A stretch of DNA of 64,000 bases from Moniliophthora roreri (taxonomy: Eukaryota > Basidiomycota > Agaricomycetes > Agaricales > Marasmiaceae): assembly GCA_001466705.2 (NCBI GenBank), contig LATX02000123.1, positions 248,001-312,000 on the forward strand, written 5' to 3'. Made by a program: the position numbers and the translations under genes. The notes beneath the pieces are model-generated. The model was not told the DNA's origin. It did not search any database and was given only the letters and a program-made list of their open reading frames with translations. Each line of letters begins with the position of its first letter. Within the stretch, counting starts at the first letter, position 1. Below are positions 34,169-44,176 of this stretch, piece by piece.

Positions 34169-35695
34169 ATGAAGTTTGCCTCTCTTCTTTCAACGGTCGC
34201 TCTCGCCGCAGTCATCGCATCAGGTGAGCATTATGCCCGTCTTTGACTCTTAGTTCCAATTCAACTTTTTCTCTTTTAGCCCATCCTGGCCCTCATGTGC
34301 ATATGAGTCGTGAAGAGCTCAATAAACGTCAGGTTGGCAGAGGCTCCCTCATTCTTGACGAAAATAATTCACCTATTATTCATGCAGCTTGCTGCCCGTG
34401 AACGCCACCTCAAGGCGCGCAACTGTGCTGCCGATATCGCCTCCTTCAACGCCAGACGCAAGCTCAAGCGCTCCACCCTTGCTAAACGTCAAACTGGTAA
34501 AGGTCGTACCAAAAGCCAGAAGGGCAATCAGCTCAACGCAATGTCTTCTGTCACAGCTTCCAGTACATCCAGTGCTGCTGCTCCTCATTACACCAGTCTT
34601 CAGAAGTACATTGGGTGCTCTGAGCTATCCAATCTTGATGCTAATTTGTTGCCCATAGCACGACTTGCATTATGGCCCCCGAAGTCACTGAAGGCCCTTA
34701 TTATATCAACAACGAGCTGGTCAGGCAAGACCTCATCGAGGATCAAAGGCTTGTCTCTCTTTATTTCAGCGACCGTGCTTTTTCCTGACATCAGTCTCAT
34801 CTCTCAGCGGTGTCCCTCTTGTTCTCGATATCGGTGTCATGGATGTCACCACTTGCACCCCCCTCGACAATGTCTTCGTCGAGATCTGGGCCGGTATGGA
34901 GCATTTTGGCGACTGAAATTTCCGTATGCTGATAACTTTGATATCTAGCTAATGCCACCGGTGTCTACAGTGGCTATGGCGGTGCTGGTGGAATGAGCGG
35001 TGGCCCTCCGGCCGACGCGGGAAACAGTACTGAACCCTCAAGTATGAGCATGTCGGCACCTCCGACTAGCATGAGCGTACCTTCTGGTGGAATGGGCGAT
35101 GGTCCTGGTGGGGGTTCTGCATCGCTCGCTCGCAACGAGACCTTCCTTCGTGGAGGGTGGCCTACCAACTCTGAGGGTATAGTTGAGCTCAAGACAATCT
35201 ACCCCGGATTCTACTCCGGCAGGACTGCACACATACACACTATGATTCACATGAACTGGACTGAATCTGCCAATGGGTTAGTCTCACACGTACTCAAGTC
35301 ATTCATTTCTTATCTCACAACTGCTACTCCTTAGCACCCTCGTCTCCCATGCTGGTAGCCTTCTCCACATCGGCCAGATGTTCTTCGAGGAATCATGGAA
35401 TGAACAAGTTTATGCCTTGTCTCCCTACACTGACAACACCGAAAATAGCCGTACCTATAATGACGAAGACAACATTCTCGAACAGGAGAATGCTGATGGT
35501 AACAGTGCTTACCTCGCTTTGGAGCTTCTCGGCGATAGCATCGAAGATGGCATCCTCGGTTACATTAGTATGTCCATGCGCAATCTCTTCTTTCATTATG
35601 GTTACTTACACTCTTCAATAGCTATTGGTGTCAACTCCTCTGCTTCATACTCTATCACCAACACCAACTACTTGAACTCCACTGGTTCTGCTTGA
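34169..35695 (+). CDS. Extracellular intradiol ring-cleavage dioxygenase
   Basis: Fe(III) enzyme that opens catechol-type aromatic rings between the two hydroxyls, used on lignin-derived aromatics. Eight exons (34169..34223, 34280..34332, 34388..34605, 34659..34748, 34808..34893, 34949..35276, 35335..35567, 35622..35695) sum to 378 residues. Signal peptide MKFASLLSTVALAAVIASAH is followed by a basic propeptide-like region with dibasic sites. Domain motifs: MAPEVTEGPYYINNELVRQD (first Tyr ligand), GVPLVLDIGVMDVTTCTPLD, VFVEIWAANATGVYSGYG, then YPGFYSGRTAHIHTMIH, which carries the second Tyr ligand and both His ligands. A Gly/Ser/Met/Pro-rich insertion of about 55 residues sits between the metal-binding halves. 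The junction after 34748 needs a GC donor (AAAG/GCTTGT). All four iron ligands are present. Confidence 0.93.
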
Positions 35696-35841
35696 GGTGT
35701 AAATGTCCGTTGGCACACGACTGGATGATGTGGGTTACGTTTTTGGAATTAGCCCATATACCTTTTTTCAAAATAAATCATCTTGGACGCTATTAATACA
35801 TTACTTTCAATATACGAATGTCCTCCAATATCCATAACATC

Positions 35842-37785
35842 CTAAAACAATCCGGGAACAAGCAACCGCACGAAAGAAAACATCGGAGTGACCACAGATC
35901 CTCCAAGCGCAAATACCCTATTCGTAATTCTGTCTATAATGGGCGCTAATGGTACTTCAACCTTTGGAATAACATCCTGCCGAATGAACGGGAACTCCAG
36001 TTTATCGAGGTTACCCTGCCTCACAGAGACGTCTCTTACAATCGAGTAGCCTTCTCTTTTCGCAACCTCCGATGAGCGCGACTCAAGTAAATCCACTACG
36101 AGCCCATAGTCAATTTCCGACTGATGGACTACAAAATCTACAAGCTCCAAACGAGGTAACGGCGGCCTTCTCGAAGGATGAAACACCTTCGGGAACGTAA
36201 GTTGGCGTAGGAATTGGTTGGTAATTGTGGCAGGGAGGTCATCTGCACGGCTTTCCATTACACTGAGATGTGTAAGGCAGGGAGTAAAATCCAAGATGGC
36301 GAGCAAATCCGTGTCGCTCAGCTCGACCCTGAGAAGGCTGAGACGTTTGAGAGGACATAATGATCTCCGTAAGAACGCCACGAACACTTCCTGAGGCCAT
36401 GCATCCATGTTATTATGTGGTGGTGCAGGTGTCGCTATCGTCAACGAAGACAACGCTGGTGTAGTGATGTTTTGGAAGAAATCGGAAATGAGCTCGTTTA
36501 TGACCGTCAAGGATGTCAGACGACGTAGGTCGATGGGGGGATTGTATTCGACGGTGGGCGACCACGAGAAGTTCCGACGACATGAGATGACTGCTTCGCG
36601 AAGGCTGGGACAACGATTGAGTACACGCAATGCGCTACCCATTTGTAACCTTCGGAGCGTGACCGATGTCAGCTGTGTAAAAGGAAAGTACCCCTCCTCC
36701 AAGTCTTCGAATTCCACGTCATCGAGAATCAAGGTTCTTAACCATGGCATGCTCTTGAAAATGGGTGAAGCCCTGAGCAACTGGGATGATAGCTCGAGAG
36801 ACTCTAGAATTGGTAGGTCGGGTGGTGAAGGAAGATTTTGTATAAGATCCGCATGGTGCAATATGAGATGCTTCCACCGCCTAGTGTGCTCCAAAAGGGT
36901 TTGAAGGAACACATCATCCCAATTCGAACCACGTCCACAGACGAGGGTTACAGAGAGTGGATGATCGCCCGACAGCTTCAGATACGTGCTCAGCAATTGG
37001 AGGCTGCCCAGGCTCATCGGACCTAGTTCGACGTGAAATGAGGACCATAAGGATGGGGTATTGAAGGCCAATGCTCTCCAAACAGCACATGTTTGTGCGA
37101 TGGTTAACGGAGGAGTTACTCCAGTCTTCTTGAGAACACTAGGCTGGTCCTGGCAATATAACGTTGCGATATTGGTTAAAACTTCCGGTGGGAGACGCCG
37201 AATAGGCGATAAAAGGGTACGGTACTCATCAGCATACCGTTGAAGATACGCCCTCTCTCCTTCCAGCTTCTTCAAAATGGAGCGCAACCTCCCGATCTCT
37301 GCATCATACCTCGCGAAATCCCTTTTTGTGTCTTCAACCCACTCTTTGAAGAGGTACACTTCTGACTCGTTTGGAAGGTAATTCGCTCGTATTCTTCGGA
37401 GAGTGACTGGCGAGCATATTTTGCGATGAGCGTTGAAGGTATATAAGCATTCTGGGCACAAGAGCGTAGCCGATGGTTCGTGATCAAATCCAAGAACAGA
37501 CATCTCTGTTCTAGGAATCAGATTTAGCAAGCTGGTGTAAACTGATGTCTGTGAATAATCCTGACCTTGACGATTATTCGATATCCAATTCGTAATAGCG
37601 CCGACGACACTCTCGACAATGTTCAACGAACTCGATGGCAGAAACGGTACCGAAGACGCGCTGTTGGAGGATGGACGTCGATGGACTCCCACAGTCTGAC
37701 TCTCAATGCCATTGACAAGGTTCTGATTGCTGAGCAACGGGCGCTCATCAAATGCGCTAGGGCCTTGCTGAGCGTCGATAGTCAT
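35842..37785 (-). CDS. F-box-like protein with leucine-rich C-terminal region (copy 1)
   Basis: Likely substrate receptor of an SCF ubiquitin ligase. A single exon of 647 residues starts at the first ATG in frame (37785, MTIDAQQGPSAFDERPLLSN). A coiled-coil-like stretch (EIGRLRSILKKLEGERAYLQ) precedes the F-box-like motif SPIRRLPPEVLTNIATLYCQ with its usual continuation AQTCAVWRALAFNTPSLWSS (about residues 200-250). Leucine-rich repeats follow to the end (LRTLILDDVEFEDLEEGYFP, LTSLTVINELISDFF). This architecture is greatly expanded in Agaricales. It lies tail-to-head with copy 2; the pair may be an old duplication but the proteins differ widely. Confidence 0.85.
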   Translation of the reverse strand: MTIDAQQGPSAFDERPLLSNQNLVNGIESQTVGVHRRPSSNSASSVPFLPSSSLNIVESVVGAITNWISNNRQGQDYSQTSVYTSLLNLIPRTEMSVLGFDHEPSATLLCPECLYTFNAHRKICSPVTLRRIRANYLPNESEVYLFKEWVEDTKRDFARYDAEIGRLRSILKKLEGERAYLQRYADEYRTLLSPIRRLPPEVLTNIATLYCQDQPSVLKKTGVTPPLTIAQTCAVWRALAFNTPSLWSSFHVELGPMSLGSLQLLSTYLKLSGDHPLSVTLVCGRGSNWDDVFLQTLLEHTRRWKHLILHHADLIQNLPSPPDLPILESLELSSQLLRASPIFKSMPWLRTLILDDVEFEDLEEGYFPFTQLTSVTLRRLQMGSALRVLNRCPSLREAVISCRRNFSWSPTVEYNPPIDLRRLTSLTVINELISDFFQNITTPALSSLTIATPAPPHNNMDAWPQEVFVAFLRRSLCPLKRLSLLRVELSDTDLLAILDFTPCLTHLSVMESRADDLPATITNQFLRQLTFPKVFHPSRRPPLPRLELVDFVVHQSEIDYGLVVDLLESRSSEVAKREGYSIVRDVSVRQGNLDKLEFPFIRQDVIPKVEVPLAPIIDRITNRVFALGGSVVTPMFSFVRLLVPGLF

Positions 37786-37971
37786 TGAAAAGTCTAGAGT
37801 CACATAATTACATCAAGGGGCGGATGGAAAGTCATTACAATCCGAACTTATAAGCTACTTGCACACATACGAAGCATAAAGCGACGAAACTATATCATAG
37901 ATGAAGGGAAGATGAGTACAAATGAACGTGAACATCAAGTGACAGGGAAGTCAAAGGTCACCAAAACAAAA

Positions 37972-39854
37972 CTAGTTCCTGACATATGCTGCATTCTCTA
38001 GGCGCGTAAACTGCCTCAGCCAATCGGTGGTCTCAGGTGAAGACTCGAGTAGGTGTTGGTCCAAGACTAGCCTCGTTATCGGTCTGCTCATCGTCAACCT
38101 AGCCGCAATCGCATCCTGGAGCAACTCCATCTTCGCGTCCTTATCCTTCTCGATCCTCAATGTATGTAATTTCGGCCATACCAGCGCATTATACCCATCG
38201 CGTGTCCGCTCTTCCAGCAGCAATCGACTGAAAGCATTTGAATACACGTTGACTAGGCAGAGCTTTTCGAGCTGCGGGAAAGCACGGACAGTGCTTGAAT
38301 CGACGTATATAAGACCTTTGACGTTGGATAAGGTGAGGGAACGTAATGCGGGATACGAGGCGGCGTAGGAGCGGAAGTATGGTAACACTCTACACCAATC
38401 TGCGCAGCTAAAGTCTTTTAGGGTGAGGGATTCCAGAGTTGGGATACTGAATAGCTGGATCAAGGGAACTACGTTCTGCGAGCCTTCGTAAAAGAAGCGA
38501 AGCTCCAGAGAACGTAAGCAGGGTATGGGGATTGGGGCACGACCTTGCCTGTCTAGATTCGTGAAAGCGTTATCGTCAAAGTGTAACACGAGGTTTTCGA
38601 GTGTAGGCGAATGGAGTAAGAGGTGGCGGAGCTCGTGGAAGTCTGGCCAGACTATAAAGCGCAGCTCCAAAGTCGTAAGTTGGTGTAGGGGTTTCGCATC
38701 CCATTGAAGATGTACACGATTTAACCGGACATGAGTGAGTTTAGGCGTCGAATTGAAAAATGGGGGTACATCTTCCAATATCGGATCGCGGTCGGTGTGG
38801 AGCTTGTTGGCTGTGATCTCGAGGCTTTCGAGTAGCGGCGCATCCACCTCTCGTAAGTTGGACAGGATGAGGGGTAGTGATTGCACGCAAGGTACAATTA
38901 TAGACAGGCTGCGCCATCTATGGCTTTCTGGTATAAGCTGTTTGATAGCGGGAACCGGCGCGATATTGGAACAATCAAGGGTGACGTCGAGAGGTAGATG
39001 CTGAGATCGCTTGATGGCCTTGGCAACCCAATCCATCGGCTTCTGGTAGTCCTTCAGATCCAGGAGTTTTTCCGGATCCAGGCTATTTGGTCGTGAGACC
39101 AGTAGTGAAGTCCATAGCGCCGGCGTATGAATAGCCACTTCGCGCCAACGACGACAGACATGGAGCACGGTCAGCATGAATGAGATGGTGTTTACAGGCT
39201 GAACCGGTATAGACGGGTATTTAGGTTCAAACATCCTTGGGGAAGCAAAACAGGAGCCTTCTTCGAAAATCAATGTGAGCAGTTCGTTCGGAAGCCGATG
39301 AACGGCGATGATGTCCGATCCAGATGACGTTGGAGACGTGAGAGGAAGAGGTGTAGGCGGGGGTGAATGATATGGGTCTAGGGTGTAAGCGACGTCAAGC
39401 TTCGGTGAGTTTGATGACTCGACAGGTTCTTCAAAGTCCTGTACCACAGCTCAACAACACTGCTGCTCAGAGAATTGAGAGCGCTCACCTCTGAAGGCTC
39501 GTTCCACCATTCGGCAAAGATACAATGGTCTACCGATGAGGACGACGGGGCGGTCGCGGCAATCCCATTGTCAGTCATACTCCGTGCGAGCTCTGGTGCA
39601 TCCGCTATGCTACTCGTCCGACTAGAACTGCCACTGTCTGCATGCGAGAAAGGCTCTTCCGACATTAAACGCTGATTATGGGGCTCTGGCGCGCAGCCCA
39701 AATACGCAGCTCCGCTTGAAGACGGTCGTTGTGAAAGGGAGTTTGGGATAATCCAGTCTGAATTTTCATCTGGAGAGTCCTGTTCAATATCTGCAGCATT
39801 TTTGAGATTCCTTCTGCCTCTTCGTCGCTTCAATGTGAGACTATGACTGTACAT
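37972..39854 (-). CDS. F-box-like protein with leucine-rich region (copy 2)
   Basis: Two exons (39489..39854 and 37972..39438) joined by a 50-base intron give 610 residues; the start could instead be the in-frame ATG at 39926. The first exon is a basic, Ser-rich N-terminus (KRRRGRRNLKNAADIEQD). The F-box-like motif is IIAVHRLPNELLTLIFEEGS, continued by LTVLHVCRRWREVAIHTPAL and WTSLLVSRP. Leucine-rich repeats fill the rest (LTHVRLNRVHLQWD, LRSLTLSNVKGLIYVD). Probable SCF adaptor; target unknown. It diverges from the ECM11-domain gene. Confidence 0.83.
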
Positions 39855-40219
39855 TATAGCGTCAAGATCGGAAATGTCGAGCGTAATGAATTGGTCCACG
39901 TACTTGAATTTATGTGTCAAGTTCATCACTAAAGTTCCGGACAGCTGGAAAGACCCAGAGAAATTAGAATCCGAGTCAAGGAATGCCGCAGAAGGACAGA
40001 AAACGAGGGTATGGGGATTGGGCAAGGCGCAAGGGTATTAGCTTGCCCGTGATGATCATTCGCTGTCGATTTCACAGTTGACGTCGTCGTGGGGCCTGGG
40101 CCCGGACGGCCAAGTCCGATTCCGGGCGGTGACGGTGGTGACTGTGACAATCTGTGACCGCGTTCTCTCTTTCTGAACCACCATCTTCACCGACGTGTCC
40201 ACGCATACTTCTGTTCATT

Positions 40220-41663
40220 ATGAGTGCCAGAACCCCCTTCATCCCAAGCAATACTAGACCAGCTTCAAGGGTCTCACATAAAAAGGACCAAAATATAGAT
40301 TCTTCCTCGAATACTTCTCAGTTCGCCCCAGATCCGTTACATGCAGGCACAGATGCGTCGATGCAGAAGCTGGCTCCTGGAACTGACGTTCAAAAGAACT
40401 CTGCAATAAAGCCTCTCAACCTCAATGGCCTCGTGAAGAAATCTGCGCCTTCTCAAGCTACCGGTTTGGGCATTTCTAGACCTCCCACGGCTTCAATTTC
40501 TCGTCGGTCATCTCTCGAAAACAATTCCAATGATCACACGAATGCTGCCAATAATACCCTCATCAGACGTGACTCTGCCGTTCACGCCTCCGTAAACCTT
40601 GTAACGCCTATTCCACGAGCTGCAGCCCAGGGCAATTCGCCGCTTTATAACTCGAGTTCCCCCGTTCTCCAGAGCACCAACAAGCCATTCAAAACTCCAG
40701 CCGCTCCTGCTCACCACTCTCCGGTGAAATTAACGCATATAACCGCGTCCACGTCCCAAGATGACCTCCATCGCGAGCAGTTCCGGCTCAATCCCAATCT
40801 GTCTAACCCTATACCTCCCCAGCGCATCCTTCTCGATGACACCCATTCATTGCCAGGTCTGATCCCCAAGAATCGTACGAAGCGTGCACGGCCCGATGCT
40901 CGTCCTGAGGACGAGCAGGAAAACGATTTGGTTTACCCCGGCGAAAATCCCGGATCGGGAAAACGATATAAGCCCAACCATCACCCCCAGGGTGATGTAA
41001 GTTTTCCTTATTTCTTTTTACTCTACTCGCGGTTGACTCAGTCACCCAGGTCGATTACTTGCGACAATCATTCTCTCCTCCGCGCTTTTCCAGTCCCATC
41101 GATGACGCCAGTCACTCGGAATACCACCGAAGTCCCAACATGCATCACCATCAACAACAACACGGCCCCAGCGATAGCTTCATAAACCTGTCACACCATT
41201 CCAATGGAACAAGCCAAGGCCAGAATTCCCTTGATAAACTGTTGGGATGTCAGGCGCATGTCTTTGTGGAAGATCACATGGAATGGTATGGGCAGTTGAC
41301 GAATAAATGGCGTGAATGCACGATGGAAGAATGGGTCAAGGGTGCTGATGGTGCGTACTTAAGCTCCGTTACGACCGGTGTTAGTGTCACTGCTGACTTC
41401 TTCGCGCAGAAATCATGGCGAAGTATTCCAAGATTCTAGACCAGGTGAAGAAACATATGGAGTATGTTAGCATGTTCTCGACTCTTCGCGATTCACGTTC
41501 TGATATGGACTCTCCTTTCAGGACAAAACTCAAGCTGTTTGCTTCGTTTGATGCTCAAGTTACGAATCATAAGGCGGTGCTGGAAGACCGGGCAAGGCTG
41601 TTGGATGGTGTAAAACAGAGGCTCGTTTCCAACAGTCAGACCATTCTTGGACCTGGGGTTTGA
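40220..41663 (+). CDS. ECM11-domain protein
   Basis: Four exons (40220..40996, 41050..41350, 41410..41461, 41522..41663) sum to 423 residues. The first 290 residues are disordered, Ser/Asn/Pro-rich, with basic clusters (IPKNRTKRARPDARPEDEQ) that would serve as nuclear localisation signals. The C-terminal 130 residues match the extracellular-mutant-11 domain from memory: DKLLGCQAHVFVEDHMEWYG, KWRECTMEEWVKGADEIMAK, YSKILDQVKKHMETKLKLFA and VTNHKAVLEDRARLLDGVKQ. In yeast Ecm11 is a SUMOylated component of the synaptonemal complex central region that works with Gmc2 in meiosis; a meiotic role in basidia is inference. The 52-base third exon is fixed by the conserved helix. Confidence 0.75.
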
Positions 41664-42133
41664 CTTTTGACTCGCATATTGCTCCTTTCGCTTTCCATCA
41701 TTGTACGCCCCATGCTTGTAGTTCTGGCTGAATATTTATACCGTTGTTAGAACCTTGGATTGATGAAGCGTTGTCGCGACTCACTGGCATATGGGTTGAG
41801 GAGATGATCATGGTCAGGACCATTCATCGATAAGTACAAGGTGTTACAGAGTTGCTGACTCCCAGGACAGAAATCCATGAATTCACGAACCATCATGTAC
41901 TTTGGTACTCAGAATAGTTGCATACCTTCCACGCATATCCTGATAATCCTGCCGGTGATTCGCAGGGGAAAAAAATCAGAGGATTGCCGGAAACGGCTTC
42001 CGTAGGACACAGGACAGATATCGAGAGTTGGGTCCCAACTTAAACAGACTTAAAGGGTACACACAAGCGCATACATTCAGACCACCACATGCTAGACAAA
42101 ACGAACTAAGTGACAAGTAAATATTGCGGCCGC
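41664..42133. other. Convergent 3' region
   Basis: About 470 bases between the ECM11-domain gene and the small secreted protein. No open frame, repeat or RNA gene seen. Confidence 0.55.
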
Positions 42134-42599
42134 TTAAGCGTTCCAAACGACGGGTCCAAACACTGGAGGGGGCTGGCTGAACATTTTGTATAAATCAGGG
42201 CTCAGAACGATGTCCCCATCCACTCCGTTCACGCTAATGCAGTTGAGACAGTCGTCGGTGAAGGTGCCTTGGAGGTTCCTCCCTTCGACTATCGACACAC
42301 TGGTGAATACTGGCATGCGATACAAGAGCGGGAAAGTACTTACAGGCGATATGAACAGGGGCGCAGCACTGGACGGGGTTGACCCTATTGACGGGCAGGG
42401 CGACCTTCAGGTTGGTCGGGGGACACACTCCACAAGCACGAGTGGGGCGAGTCACGGTGTTGTTGAGGAAAGCTAGAGGCGGCGGCTATAGTCAGCTAGG
42501 CTCAAGATGCGAGCAATTCTACGTACCAAAACCATCGTTTGCTTGGACAGCAGCGACAATGGCAGCAACGACAGCAAGAGAAGACTTGGAGAAGAACAT
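42134..42599 (-). CDS. Small secreted cysteine-rich protein
   Basis: Exons 42527..42599, 42340..42472 and 42134..42299 sum to 123 residues. Signal peptide MFFSKSSLAVVAAIVAAVQA is followed by a mature part with seven cysteines in the order C-x2-C, CC, C, C-x2-C: TRACGVCPPTNLK, NPVQCCAPVHIACNVSIVEG, FTDDCLNCISVNG. This is not the eight-Cys C-CC-C-C-CC-C hydrophobin pattern. The odd Cys number leaves one free or intermolecular. A TATA box (42656-42662) lies 57 bases upstream. Function unknown; short secreted Cys-rich proteins of fungi include effectors and wall proteins. Confidence 0.82.
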
Positions 42600-42655
42600 T
42601 GTGAAGCTATGAACTTGAGTTTGTTCTGGAGTGTCGAGTGCTACAGTTCCTCGTC

Positions 42656-42662
42656 TTTTATA
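42656..42662 (-). promoter_or_regulatory. TATA box of the small secreted protein gene
   Basis: Minus-strand TATAAAA lies 57 bases upstream of the start codon at 42599, a standard fungal promoter distance. Confidence 0.6.
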
Positions 42663-44176
42663 CCTCCAGGAGTCCTTTAACAGTGACCTCAAAGCTGTGA
42701 CATTCCTAGCTAGGAGTGGAATACGTTTGCGCCACTAAGGGAGAGTATCCCGACCCCGCATCCATCGGCAGGTCCTGATAGGTTTGGTCTCCTCAGAAAC
42801 ATTGAGATGAACTGGAGGAGAAATCATTTAGTTTTGCTCATCCCGCGGTCACAGTTCTGGGCGGCATGTAGTACATTCTAGTACGGAACAAGGCAAGATG
42901 CGGATGGTGTGGGATAATCATCGAACGGAACTTGAGAATGAAGGGCGGAAATTCAAACTGACGCTGTTCCACTAGGTGCTAAATCGAACGCCGACCATTG
43001 ACCAAGTCAACGATCTTAGGGGGAGGCTTCTTAAGCACTTCTTAGTTGTATTTCAGCTCCGTAGTTGCATCAGGAAAGCTGACAGTCAACAGATGCGCCA
43101 GGTAGACTTTGGACAGTAGCTTGTGAGGATTATGTGAAGCGGGAGGTCGGAATAACATCGGGGGTGAGGGGCACCGCAGTTTGAAACGCTGAATAAGGTT
43201 TGTTAGACTTGTTGTAGAGCTCTTGGAATTAGATTTGGGGTATCATTGAGAGAGATCATGGTTCTATGTGGCTAATGACTTGTCCAGATTATGAGATTTG
43301 ACGCTACGGGACACGGTCATTGTGAATTCAAGATTCAATGCAACAAGCGCTTGGTGGCAACAGACGCGTGTTTGGGCTTCCCCGATATTCCCAGACAACC
43401 GATTCAAGCCACCTCAAAGCCACCGTCATGCACATACCGATATCCATTCGACGCCTCCAAACAAGTTATTAGGACTTATATTTCGGAACTCGCTGAAAAA
43501 GTTGGTGAAAAGCTCCTCTATTAAACCCAGGTTTCATACTCGGTGAATATATTATTCTGTTCGGAGGTGTGCTATCGGCGTAAAAAGAAGCTTTTAGTCT
43601 AGTACTATGAACCATCTTTGAGGCGCTGACATGCTCCCCGAGGTTCCGACCCCAACCACAACTCCGTGATATGGAATTTTTTTCAACAAACCTCTTTTTG
43701 GATACTCCTCACCGTTTCGCAAATGCCCTCACTGGCACAGGTGACACTCAATCTTTAGCTCCCATGATCCGAGCGACTCGGTATTATTAGTTTCTCTGGC
43801 TTGCCCCGATCGTCTGAGAACTGCTCTTCGTCTAGCTCAATAGCCTCCGACGGTGCCGTCTCTAGGTGTCTTCTATGTGCCGAGCAGTCCCGGACGCTCA
43901 AGGATATATCTAGAAGATCTAATAAAGGCAGGAGTGTCCAAGAATCTTTGTCTGGTGTGTACCGGTTTGCAGAGCATCCAAGCCTCGAAACGTTCGAGAC
44001 TTTTGAGTGCTTGGCCAGACTTCTCTCGTCGTATGGAACGCCATTCCTTACTTCGGTCAATGTTCTCTCGTATCCTATATGAGATCTATTCATTGTTCCG
44101 TCCGAATACACCATGATAGTCCTACAATGAAATTGAAAGGTGGTATGTATATCCCGAAAAAGTCCTGTGATGGGAC
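42663..44176. other. 1.5 kb without a supported gene
   Basis: Overlapping frames at 43291-43546 and on both strands at 43755-44116 share no recognisable protein family. No repeat detected by eye. Confidence 0.45.

Noticed and set aside
36407..36904. 165-residue plus-strand frame inside F-box copy 1
   Set aside because: Antisense shadow of a clean 647-residue gene with recognisable domains.
42134..42599. Hydrophobin
   Set aside because: Seven cysteines in the wrong order; hydrophobins need eight in the pattern C-CC-C-C-CC-C.
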